A stretch of 56,276 bases of DNA, from IMG/VR virus record IMGVR_UViG_3300033148_005213, positions 1 to 56,276 of that record, one strand, 5' to 3'. How positions within the stretch are numbered: the stretch's first letter is position 1; each line of letters begins with the position of its first letter. The notes under the pieces were generated by a model, which was given only the letters and a program-made list of their open reading frames with translations, did not search any database and had not been told where the DNA came from. The position numbers and the translations under genes are program-made. This DNA is from a virus. Shown piece by piece: positions 23,221 through 30,307 of the stretch.

Positions 23221-23406
23221 TTAATAACTTTGCAAAATAGCTTTCTTAACTCTTTTTGCAAAAAATGAAGGATTTTGTTCCAAATCATTCATATGATCAT
23301 TTATTTCAACCACCTGCTCTATATGATCAGTCATGAACACATTTGAATTAAATTTGGTATCAATTATATAATAAAATCCTTCTATCTTACCATAAACATA
23401 TCTCAT
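23221..23406 (-). CDS. hypothetical protein, 61 aa
   Basis: A 61-residue protein (MRYVYGKIEGFYYIIDTKFN...) with a basic C-terminal helix. AAAGGAG precedes the ATG at 23406, which overlaps the stop of the membrane-protein gene before it as ATGA. No family is recognised. Confidence 0.6.
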   Translation of the reverse strand: MRYVYGKIEGFYYIIDTKFNSNVFMTDHIEQVVEINDHMNDLEQNPSFFAKRVKKAILQSY

Positions 23407-23612
23407 TTCAACTCCTTTAGTTCTTTATAAACCCATTTAATAATATCACATAGTATACTTGAATAACAAATAATTAATGCTATTGGCGGTATTAACATAA
23501 CTAAAAATTTTTTTCTATTCTTATTTGATAATGCAAGTGCCATTCCTGAATTGATTACCAATATAAATAATAAAAATATCATATTAGAGTATATTATAAT
23601 GCTTGAGATCAT
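23403..23612 (-). CDS. small two-span membrane protein, 69 aa
   Basis: The start at 23612 follows GGAGAAAGAA and overlaps the upstream stop as ATGA. Two hydrophobic segments (IIIYSNMIFLLFILVINSG and FLVMLIPPIALIICYSSIL) are separated by a basic loop NKNRKK, with a basic tail. The loop and the MIPP-x-A motif align with the 56-residue protein encoded just upstream, so the pair is probably a tandem duplication. Function unknown. Confidence 0.6.
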   Translation of the reverse strand: MISSIIIYSNMIFLLFILVINSGMALALSNKNRKKFLVMLIPPIALIICYSSILCDIIKWVYKELKELK

Positions 23613-23779
23613 TTCTTTCTCCAATTTAAAATTAACCATCTGACAAAATTATAAATAGTTGCAAGTATTGCCAATGGTGGAATCATAAAAAAATTAAACT
23701 TTCTATCATTCCACCAATATGACAACATCCAATTTACAATCAATACTACTATTATGAAATACAGAAATTCAGGAGACAT
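23609..23779 (-). CDS. small two-span membrane protein, 56 aa
   Basis: The ATG at 23779 follows GGAGTATAGT. Two spans (FLYFIIVVLIVNWMLSYWW and FFMIPPLAILATIYNFVRWL) flank a NDRKFN loop, with an RKK tail. The second span shares MIPP-x-A with the next gene downstream. Such two-span proteins with basic ends could be holin- or superinfection-type membrane proteins, but the sequence does not say. Confidence 0.6.
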   Translation of the reverse strand: MSPEFLYFIIVVLIVNWMLSYWWNDRKFNFFMIPPLAILATIYNFVRWLILNWRKK

Positions 23780-23780
23780 A

Positions 23781-24071
23781 CTATACTCCAAAATAATTTA
23801 GTGTTTTAGTTTTAATAATCTCTTCACTTTGAGGAACTTCTACTTCTACATCTTTTCGTTCTTGCATTTTGAAATCACTATCATACAACCAGAATCTATT
23901 GCCAAGATCCTCAAAATAAACAAGATATTGATAAGTTTCACGATGATCATGAACATCTTCAATAATTCCAATTTCTCCAACCCAAAGATTGACAATTTCT
24001 CCATACTTTCGTTGTATGCAATCTCTCATCATAACCACTTCATTGTCTTTTTTGTACTTTGATTCTTTCAT
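23781..24071 (-). CDS. hypothetical protein, 96 aa
   Basis: After a charged start (MKESKYKKDNEVV) comes a beta-rich core (EIVNLWVGEIGIIEDVHDHR...YLVYFEDLGNRFWLYDSDF) resembling an SH3-like or KOW-type small barrel, and then an acidic tail. This is a structural impression only. AAAGGAG lies before the ATG at 24071. First larger gene after the promoter at 24227-24255. Confidence 0.65.
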   Translation of the reverse strand: MKESKYKKDNEVVMMRDCIQRKYGEIVNLWVGEIGIIEDVHDHRETYQYLVYFEDLGNRFWLYDSDFKMQERKDVEVEVPQSEEIIKTKTLNYFGV

Positions 24072-24083
24072 AATACTTCTCCT

Positions 24084-24197
24084 TTACGTAATAATACATT
24101 TAAATATACAGATACATATTCCTGTTAATAAAGCACCAACATAGATTCCTAACATAAAAGCAGTGTCAAATACAAATTTTCGTTCTTTTGAATTCAT
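24084..24197 (-). CDS. small single-span membrane protein, 37 aa
   Basis: MNSKERKFVFDTAFMLGIYV continues into a hydrophobic GALLTGICICIFKCIIT. A GAGGT Shine-Dalgarno lies six bases upstream. The small size lowers confidence, but the start site, orientation and position right after the promoter at 24227-24255 support a real gene. Confidence 0.55.
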   Translation of the reverse strand: MNSKERKFVFDTAFMLGIYVGALLTGICICIFKCIIT

Positions 24198-24222
24198 ATT
24201 TTACCTCATTTAATTTACTTAA

Positions 24223-24230
24223 TATAAATA
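24223..24230 (+). promoter_or_regulatory. T4-type late promoter (TATAAATA), plus strand
   Basis: An exact TATAAATA upstream of the SGNH tail protein. It overlaps the -10 of the divergent minus-strand early promoter at 24227-24255. Confidence 0.65.
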
Positions 24231-24255
24231 TATAAAAATATATTAAAAAAAGCAA
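24227..24255 (-). promoter_or_regulatory. early-type promoter TTGCTT-17-TATATT
   Basis: The -35 TTGCTT (24255-24250) and -10 TATATT (24232-24227) have a 17-base spacer. It drives the small genes at 24197-23221 and shares bases with a plus-strand late promoter. Confidence 0.7.
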
Positions 24256-24292
24256 GTAAAATTATTATTATTTTATACAAAGGATTTAAATC

Positions 24293-26626
24293 ATGGCTGT
24301 GATACATACAAATCAATATAACAATTTACATGTAGAATCAATAGAATATCTGGCAGATGCATCTACAACTGATCTGGTTGCAGACAATGAATTATTTAGC
24401 ATTCACCAAGCCACTGATGATATATATAGATTAAATGATAAAATTGTAGTTGATAATGGGCCAGCTGTAATAGGTGAATATTTTTATTGTTTCAATTACG
24501 CTTATGCAGATTGTTTAACTGATTTTAATCCTGGACTTAGTGATTTTGCATTAGCTGTAAAAGTAAAGCTTTCTACAATTACTACTTTGAGACAAGGCAT
24601 TTTTGGTAAACTAAATACTGAAACTGATCAAGGTAGTTATGGATTTTATTATTTAGAAAATCAAGGCACTAAGCCAACATATGATCTTCAATTTCCAGGT
24701 GGTGGAACATATGTTGGACAATTAAATATTGATGCAGCTACAGATTTTGTAAATTTAATTATGTCTGTTGATCGTGATGGATATATGGATATATATTCAG
24801 GTAAAACATTATTAAAGCACATTGATATATCTAGTGACGTAGCTATAGATTTAACTCAACGTTTCCCATTAAGATATGGTGCTGTTGAAGATGATTTGCA
24901 AGTTATATACAAAGCTCAAGGAATTGGCATATCTACAGGTTGTGTTTGGAATAAAGCTTTAAATCAAACAGATGTTGATAATTATATTGATAACGATGAT
25001 GCAGGATCTAATGTAATTTTAAAACATAGATTAAATGCTGGTAGTGGCGACACTATATATGATATGACAGTTTATGATACTCCAAAGAAAAATATTGTTT
25101 ATATTGGCGATTCCATTACTAGAGGTTGGCCTACATATAATCGCAGTTATCCAATACAACTAAAAGAAATGTATGATATACCAAATGTAAGAGAAATGGC
25201 AAACTTTAACCGTTCTGATAATGGAGATAAAGTTCTTTACATGATTGATGATGGAGTTTACGTTGATGGTCTTTACAAAACTGGAATATGTGATACACTC
25301 ATTTTTATGGGTGGAATAAATGATTATAATGGTAATGGTGTTACTGCACCTGAATTATATGCATTAATAAAAACATACGTAAACGCTAGAGCTGCTACAG
25401 GATGGAAAGTTCATGTTATTTCCAATCCTTCATGTGGATCAGCTGGATGGGAAACTTTACGAGCAGAAGTTTATACTTCAATGACAACTGATGCAGGGTT
25501 TAATTGTGAAAGTGTTATTGATATTAGAAGTACTCCTGTAGGAATGTTAAATGGGTATTCTGATCTAACATATTTTACACCGGATCAAATACATTTGACT
25601 GCTGATGCATTGACGATAATTGCAAATGCTGTTTATAATGCTATAGATTTAACACCGCAAGCAACTAGATCTGATGCTAATTTAAATCCGATGAATGAAT
25701 TACCAACAGGTGTGCCAACCGCATTTGATGTAAGTACAGTTACAAGTGTTACATATACTTCACTACATGCTGAAATTACAAATGTTGCAGCAAGTTGGGA
25801 ATATGTTCGGAAAATATTAAATGTGCCAATTGGAGTTGATGTTACTGTTGAAGTTGAACGAGATATTGTATCTGGTACATATGCTTTATATATTGGTACA
25901 TCACCCCTTGGAACTCAATATCTATTTGATAATTCACATCCTGACATTACTACTACATTCACAACAACTGCTGATTCACTGTACATTAATTTATTCGCCA
26001 ATAATGGCATCAATAGGATTAAAAACATAACAGTAACTATTGACGGTCATTGTGTTGATAATTGGAATCAAAATACTGATGGATCATTCAAACCTACTCT
26101 AACATTAGAAGGTGCAGGGAAAAAAGGTGATGCATATATTTCAAAACGGATTGGAACAAATTTAGATGCAACTGGTTCACCTATTTCAATACAACCGTAT
26201 GATTGGTCACAATTACCTCATTCTTTCAAATTTAAAGACATTGCTGCATTTCAAATCTGGAATAAAAATGATGCAGCTGTTTGGGGTTCATCTTTCACTG
26301 GTACTCCGGTCGATGATCAATTTACATGGACATATACTGAATTATTGAATTTTGAAACATATATTGAACCAGCATACGAAAATCAATTATTCATATTGAA
26401 AAATAATTTAAATCAATTGATTGAAGTACTAACATATTCTGACGCATTAACAGGTGATGATTTAACAGATACTGAAAACTATTTAAGTGCTTATAATCAG
26501 AATGTTAGAAAAATTAATGGGTATGTAAACAAAAAAAGAAATGCTGGAAATAATATTGTTGAAGAAAAAGAAAATATAACTTGCATTGTCAATATTAATG
26601 ATCCAAATATTGTATGGATGTACTAA
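24293..26626 (+). CDS. tail or decoration protein with SGNH/GDSL hydrolase domain, 777 aa
   Basis: Residues about 60-250 look like a LamG/concanavalin-type sandwich (GEYFYCFNYAYADC...FALAVKVKL). An SGNH hydrolase follows: GDSITRG with nucleophile Ser274, GGINDYN with Asn343 (block III), and DQIHLTAD with Asp431 and His434 (block V). Such domains remove acetyl or acyl groups from surface glycans, fitting host-surface recognition. Further beta-rich domains follow to about 700. The first residues (MAVIHTNQYNNLHVES) and the last (CIVNINDPNIVWMY) are shared with the next gene, so both ends are probably attachment modules. Late promoter at 24223-24230. Confidence 0.8.
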   Translation: MAVIHTNQYNNLHVESIEYLADASTTDLVADNELFSIHQATDDIYRLNDKIVVDNGPAVIGEYFYCFNYAYADCLTDFNPGLSDFALAVKVKLSTITTLRQGIFGKLNTETDQGSYGFYYLENQGTKPTYDLQFPGGGTYVGQLNIDAATDFVNLIMSVDRDGYMDIYSGKTLLKHIDISSDVAIDLTQRFPLRYGAVEDDLQVIYKAQGIGISTGCVWNKALNQTDVDNYIDNDDAGSNVILKHRLNAGSGDTIYDMTVYDTPKKNIVYIGDSITRGWPTYNRSYPIQLKEMYDIPNVREMANFNRSDNGDKVLYMIDDGVYVDGLYKTGICDTLIFMGGINDYNGNGVTAPELYALIKTYVNARAATGWKVHVISNPSCGSAGWETLRAEVYTSMTTDAGFNCESVIDIRSTPVGMLNGYSDLTYFTPDQIHLTADALTIIANAVYNAIDLTPQATRSDANLNPMNELPTGVPTAFDVSTVTSVTYTSLHAEITNVAASWEYVRKILNVPIGVDVTVEVERDIVSGTYALYIGTSPLGTQYLFDNSHPDITTTFTTTADSLYINLFANNGINRIKNITVTIDGHCVDNWNQNTDGSFKPTLTLEGAGKKGDAYISKRIGTNLDATGSPISIQPYDWSQLPHSFKFKDIAAFQIWNKNDAAVWGSSFTGTPVDDQFTWTYTELLNFETYIEPAYENQLFILKNNLNQLIEVLTYSDALTGDDLTDTENYLSAYNQNVRKINGYVNKKRNAGNNIVEEKENITCIVNINDPNIVWMY

Positions 26627-26632
26627 TTTAAT

Positions 26633-26640
26633 TATAAATA
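26633..26640 (+). promoter_or_regulatory. T4-type late promoter (TATAAATA), plus strand
   Basis: An exact TATAAATA lies between the two plus-strand tail/decoration genes, 29 bases before the ATG at 26669. Confidence 0.65.
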
Positions 26641-26668
26641 TATAAAAAATAATATATAAGAGGAAAAT

Positions 26669-27277
26669 ATGGCAGTAATAACCACAAATCAATATGTAAA
26701 TTTGCACATAGAATCAATGGGAGAACCAAGTAGACCAGCAATTCCTTCAGCAGTTGTTGCAACTACACTCCAAGGTTCTTCATCTGTGGCTCAAGTATGC
26801 ACATTCCAAGTAGGTGTAGCTGAGTTGGCTGGAAATTATGACTGGAACATGTTTTGTATATCCAGTGCATTAAATGTACATAATTTTTATGTTTGGTTTG
26901 ATGTGGGTAGTGAAAACAAAGATCCGAGAATTGGAGATAAGCAAGGTATAAAAGTTTCTATGACTGCAACAGAAACAATTAACGACATTGCAACTAAAAT
27001 AGCAGCCGCAATAAATGCAAATGTTAATTTCAGTGCTGTTGCTGCAACTGACACTGTAACTATTACAAATGCTAATAACGGTTACGCTGATGACATAACA
27101 AATGGTCCAAATGAAACATTTGATTATCAGGCAACTATCTCCGCAACCGTTAACTTAAAAAATATAATCGGATATGTAATTCAGCGAAGAGATTCTGGTA
27201 TTACAATGGTGCAAAGTAGAATACCAATTTCATGTATAGTGAATATCAATGATCCTGACATCATCTGGATGTACTAA
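26669..27277 (+). CDS. short paralog of the SGNH protein sharing both termini, 202 aa
   Basis: It begins MAVITTNQYVNLHIESMGEP and ends CIVNINDPDIIWMY, nearly the same ends as the 777-residue neighbour, but the middle is different: an Ala/Thr/Asn-rich beta region (ATKIAAAINANVNFSAVAA, TVTITNANNGYADD) as in small phage structural or Hoc-like domains. The SGNH and LamG parts are absent. AGAGGAAAAT precedes the ATG. Late expression and shared ends point to the same attachment point on the virion. Confidence 0.75.
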   Translation: MAVITTNQYVNLHIESMGEPSRPAIPSAVVATTLQGSSSVAQVCTFQVGVAELAGNYDWNMFCISSALNVHNFYVWFDVGSENKDPRIGDKQGIKVSMTATETINDIATKIAAAINANVNFSAVAATDTVTITNANNGYADDITNGPNETFDYQATISATVNLKNIIGYVIQRRDSGITMVQSRIPISCIVNINDPDIIWMY

Positions 27278-27284
27278 AATTTAC

Positions 27285-27316
27285 AAAAAAGAGCTAATTT
27301 TTATTTAGCTCTTTTT
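27285..27316 (+). terminator. bidirectional hairpin terminator
   Basis: The stem AAAAAAGAGCTAA/TTAGCTCTTTTT ends the plus-strand late unit. It also lies over the 3' end of the decayed minus-strand frame at 27301-27447. Confidence 0.85.
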
Positions 27317-27447
27317 ATTTTTTTAAGAAACAACTCCCTAATTTCTTTTCTATCAATTCCTTCTTCTCTCAATTCTTTCCAAATTTGTATTTTAATTGGA
27401 AGTATTACCTTCCATTGTTTTCTACTTCATCCATTTCGTCTATTCAT
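27301..27447 (-). pseudogene. possible small gene with an in-frame TGA, 48 codons
   Basis: From ATG at 27447 the frame reads MNRRNG, a TGA, then SRKQWKVILPIKIQIWKELR and a basic helix ending KKIKRAK at 27301. Without the TGA it would be a 48-residue basic helical protein. No clear Shine-Dalgarno. It may be a remnant or chance; the rest of this 190-base gap holds only the terminator. Confidence 0.3.
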
Positions 27448-27467
27448 TTATTCACCATAACTAATAT

Positions 27468-27866
27468 TTATCCTCTAAAATCCTCAATATCATCTTTGAA
27501 TGCAATTGCAATACAATTGTCGCATAGATAACCAACAAGTGAATCTCCATCATATTCACTACCATACCCACAACTAATATCAATATGATTTAAATGAGTG
27601 TGAAGTGATGTTCTATCACATTTAATGCAATTATTGTTGGTAGGAATTATTGTAAAATGTTCTTTGAACAAAACTAAATCATATTCATTTAAAGTTAATT
27701 CAGTTTTTTCATTATTGACTAAACCTCTTATAAGTTTATTTCCATTATTATATGTTGATTCATCCAATAACATTGATATTAATTTATCCTTAGCATCAGG
27801 TACATATTTATTTATTTCTCTTTTCAAAATGTGATAATGTATTTTTGCATATACAAATCGTTCCAT
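27468..27866 (-). CDS. hypothetical protein with zinc-type cysteine pairs, 132 aa
   Basis: A helical N-terminal half (MERFVYAKIHYHILKREINK...) is followed by NCIKCDRTSLHTHLNHIDIS and YLCDNCIAIAF, two CxxC pairs with intervening His residues that could bind one zinc. CTGGAGAG precedes the ATG at 27866. Such pairs occur in small HNH-like or nucleic-acid-binding proteins, but no catalytic HNH pattern is evident. Confidence 0.65.
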   Translation of the reverse strand: MERFVYAKIHYHILKREINKYVPDAKDKLISMLLDESTYNNGNKLIRGLVNNEKTELTLNEYDLVLFKEHFTIIPTNNNCIKCDRTSLHTHLNHIDISCGYGSEYDGDSLVGYLCDNCIAIAFKDDIEDFRG

Positions 27867-27881
27867 AATCTCTCCAGTTTG

Positions 27882-28085
27882 TTACCAACTAATAATGTGT
27901 TGCAATAATTTAAATTTCTTTTTTCTATAATATAAACATTCATCTTCATAAACATCTATGCATTTTGGATCTTTTAAATAATTAATATATTCATCTGAAG
28001 TATATTTTAGTCCTTGAAAACATGCATGTAAACAGCACTTCTTTTTTCTGTGTACACATCTTTTACATTCTTTAGATATTTTCAT
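27882..28085 (-). CDS. small cysteine-rich protein, 67 aa
   Basis: MKISKECKRCVHRKKKCCLHACF opens the protein, with five cysteines in the first 22 residues and two or three more later (DPKCIDVYEDECLYY), suggesting two metal sites. The start at 28085 follows GGAG, inside the 3' region next to the 218-residue gene. Very basic tail (YRKKKFKLLQH). Function unknown. Confidence 0.65.
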   Translation of the reverse strand: MKISKECKRCVHRKKKCCLHACFQGLKYTSDEYINYLKDPKCIDVYEDECLYYRKKKFKLLQHIISW

Positions 28086-28103
28086 AGCATAAACTCCATG
28101 CAA

Positions 28104-28760
28104 TTATTCCATTTCATCATATTTCCAGTTATATTTTTCTATATCATAGGTAGTTGCATGGCTATCTATTAAATATCCTTGTTTGGTATAAATTACGTCA
28201 GAAACAACAAAACCATTATCATTATTTTTAATTTCAATTTTCTCATTAAATTCTGGCTTAGTATTTTCAAACGAAATAAATTTTTTATCATCTTCAATCA
28301 TTTGATCCTCCACTTGCTTTATACTTTGATTCCATGACATCATAACATTTGATTGTATTATTGTACTGATATATTGTTTAAAATCAACAACTAAATCAAA
28401 TAAAATCCATGATGCTAGTGATATATTAGATTTTTTGCTGTCTTCTGTAGACATACCAACATCAGCACTTAATAACAATTTATAGGAATCTGGCTCAATG
28501 GTCATCACAATAAACGAATCATCTGCCCATGAATCAACTCCAATACTAATTAGTACCATCGGAGTATAATTTAAATCTTTATATTCTTGTGTAACTAATT
28601 TTAAATTTAATGAGTTGTCAGGTTTTAATTTTTTTAACTCATTAAAAATATCCTTACAATCTTCTATTAAAGTTGGATGAAAAGCTTCATAGTTGAAAGT
28701 TTTTAAGACTGATTCAAGTTCTTTAAATTTAACTAATTTCAATAATTCATGAATATTCAT
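28104..28760 (-). CDS. hypothetical protein, 218 aa
   Basis: A 218-residue acidic protein with NSLNLKLVTQEYKDLNYTPM and VLISIGVDSWADDSFIVMTI, alternating beta and helix. No catalytic motif or membrane segment seen. The start at 28760 has only a weak Shine-Dalgarno. It belongs to a run of early genes from 30239 to 27468 in one orientation. Confidence 0.65.
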   Translation of the reverse strand: MNIHELLKLVKFKELESVLKTFNYEAFHPTLIEDCKDIFNELKKLKPDNSLNLKLVTQEYKDLNYTPMVLISIGVDSWADDSFIVMTIEPDSYKLLLSADVGMSTEDSKKSNISLASWILFDLVVDFKQYISTIIQSNVMMSWNQSIKQVEDQMIEDDKKFISFENTKPEFNEKIEIKNNDNGFVVSDVIYTKQGYLIDSHATTYDIEKYNWKYDEME

Positions 28761-28773
28761 ATTATAGAGCCCG

Positions 28774-29088
28774 TTATTTTTTTATTAAATTGGCAAAGAA
28801 TTTTTTAATTTTTTTGCAAGACATTTTAAAATTAGCAAAAGTATAATCCTCTCTAATTATTCTTATTGGTGGTGGAGGTGGGCATTTTGGTAAATTCATC
28901 ATTCCAAATGTATCTGTTGTTTCACCAATTAATTTCGGCAAATTTAATTTTTCATATGCAATTCCTGGATTATCTTTAATTATTTGGCTTCTTTTTGTCA
29001 ATATTTTAACTCTTCTTCTAATGACTGCAATCGTTCTTGGATTAATCATGTGGAAATTTTCAGGAAACTCAACTTCTTCATTATTCAT
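28774..29088 (-). CDS. hypothetical protein with proline run, 104 aa
   Basis: The middle contains MNLPKCPPPPPIRIIREDYT, a six-proline stretch, between a basic helix (RTIAVIRRRVKILTKRSQII) and a lysine-rich C-terminus (CKKIKKFFANLIKK). The ATG at 29088 follows AGAGGT and overlaps the stop of the next upstream gene by one base. Family not recognised. Confidence 0.6.
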   Translation of the reverse strand: MNNEEVEFPENFHMINPRTIAVIRRRVKILTKRSQIIKDNPGIAYEKLNLPKLIGETTDTFGMMNLPKCPPPPPIRIIREDYTFANFKMSCKKIKKFFANLIKK

Positions 29089-29336
29089 TATTCCATACCT
29101 CTAATTATTTTTAATGCTTCAACCAACATCAACAACATTCCTTCAGTAGTTGATTTTATTTTATTTATATTGAAATTTTCCAATAACTTAATAAAAATAT
29201 CATCATCACCGTTTTTTCCTTCACCTTCACCCATCAATATTAAACCTTTCAATTTATTGACTAAATCTTTGTCAAATGTTTTACATAGCTCATTTAACAT
29301 TTTTGTTTTCATTCGTTTTTGTTTTTTATACTTCAT
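29088..29336 (-). CDS. hypothetical protein, 82 aa
   Basis: The ATG at 29336 overlaps the previous stop as ATGA and has GGATGG upstream. A basic start (MKYKKQKRMKTKMLNELCK) is followed by a GEGEGKNGDDD acidic/glycine turn and a helical end (GMLLMLVEALKIIRGME). Function unknown. Confidence 0.6.
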   Translation of the reverse strand: MKYKKQKRMKTKMLNELCKTFDKDLVNKLKGLILMGEGEGKNGDDDIFIKLLENFNINKIKSTTEGMLLMLVEALKIIRGME

Positions 29337-29611
29337 AGTACGTCCATCCATCCTTTACGAATCTTTTTCTTTTCATTGGTTACAATTGGTTCTGATTGAG
29401 GTTCATCATCTTTAATAAATTCATAAAATGCATTATTTATCTCACTGAGTACATATGATTTACTGTCCACATCCACATCTGGATCAAATGTTTTTTGTAT
29501 ATTTGGAGTCAGATAAACTTTATCTTCATCGGTTGGGTGTTGTTGTACCCACCAAATACTACAAATTTTAACTTTAAATGGTAGTAAATTGTTCATTTCA
29601 TCGATGGTCAT
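29333..29611 (-). CDS. small protein with WMDVL tail, 92 aa
   Basis: It starts MTIDEMNNLLPFKVKICSIW, matching the 66-residue protein at 20927-21127, and ends KKKIRKGWMDVL, a variant of the WLDVI tail of the KDL family. It therefore links two families: the same C-terminal tail on a different N-terminal domain. The ATG at 29611 follows GGAGAATGAAA. Its stop overlaps the next start as ATGA. Confidence 0.7.
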   Translation of the reverse strand: MTIDEMNNLLPFKVKICSIWWVQQHPTDEDKVYLTPNIQKTFDPDVDVDSKSYVLSEINNAFYEFIKDDEPQSEPIVTNEKKKIRKGWMDVL

Positions 29612-29813
29612 TTTCATTCTCCATTTTATCATCAACATAATCAATACAATCTAAACAACAATCATCATGCAAATATTCTTTATTTCTACCATACATCATT
29701 TTTTCTTCAATTATTTGAGTATATCTATAATATACTTCATTTATTCTAATTGTGCAACAACAAAATGAACATTGTCGAAATTTCTTAGATTTTCTTTTTT
29801 CACGATTAATCAT
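29598..29813 (-). CDS. small zinc-finger-like protein, 71 aa
   Basis: CSFCCCTIRINEVYYRY and LHDDCCLDCIDYV give CxxC-type clusters at both ends of about 40 residues, as in small treble-clef or HNH-related zinc fingers. Very basic N-terminus (NREKRKSKKFRQ). It overlaps the next gene by 14 bases and follows hairpin H2. Confidence 0.65.
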   Translation of the reverse strand: MINREKRKSKKFRQCSFCCCTIRINEVYYRYTQIIEEKMMYGRNKEYLHDDCCLDCIDYVDDKMENENDHR

Positions 29814-29840
29814 CTTTAAAATTCCACCTTACGTATTTCT

Positions 29841-29909
29841 GCCCTTTAAATTTCGCAAAACTATTTCTAGTTGATACATTTACTGTTGAAAATAGTTTTG
29901 CGGTTTAAA
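29841..29909 (-). terminator. long conserved hairpin H2 (minus strand), likely terminator
   Basis: Identical over 69 bases to H1 at 14482-14550: a 13-bp stem extended by TTTAAA pairs, then TTTAAAGGGC. It follows the 3' end of the KDL paralog at 29916, whose end resembles that of the gene before H1. Confidence 0.7.
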
Positions 29910-29915
29910 GTATGT

Positions 29916-30239
29916 TTAAATTACGTCTAACCAACCACGTTTCTTTTTAGGTTTTACAGGATCTTTTACAAAATTACCTGTAAACTGTTCAACAAATTCA
30001 ATTTCGCATTCTTCAGACAATCTAAAATGCAACCATTGGCCAACTACTCTAATTTTAACGTTTTTAGTTTTATTAATTTCTTTTATTCTTAAAACGTCAG
30101 TTTCATTCAACATTCTTTTATTTGGCATATATTCAGTAATATTGCATTTTAAAGTCGTGTAGCTAATATCACCTTCAACCCATTTAATCAATCTAATTTT
30201 TTTACCAACATCACGTAAATTTAAATCTTTAACTAACAT
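29916..30239 (-). CDS. small KDL-family paralog (WLDVI tail type), 107 aa
   Basis: It begins MLVKDLNLRDVGKKIRLIKW and ends KPKKKRGWLDVI. The start at 30239, rather than an ATG two codons earlier, is better spaced from GAGGAT. The last 40 bases and the following hairpin closely match those of the gene at 14557. First gene after the promoter at 30276-30304. Confidence 0.75.
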   Translation of the reverse strand: MLVKDLNLRDVGKKIRLIKWVEGDISYTTLKCNITEYMPNKRMLNETDVLRIKEINKTKNVKIRVVGQWLHFRLSEECEIEFVEQFTGNFVKDPVKPKKKRGWLDVI

Positions 30240-30275
30240 AATCAAACATCCTCACAATTTAATTAACTTATTAGA

Positions 30276-30304
30276 AATATACTAAAACTTTTCAAAAATA
30301 GCAA
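30276..30304 (-). promoter_or_regulatory. early-type promoter TTGCTA-17-TATATT
   Basis: The -35 TTGCTA (30304-30299) and -10 TATATT (30281-30276) have a 17-base spacer. It drives the KDL paralog at 29916. Confidence 0.75.
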
Positions 30305-30307
30305 GAC

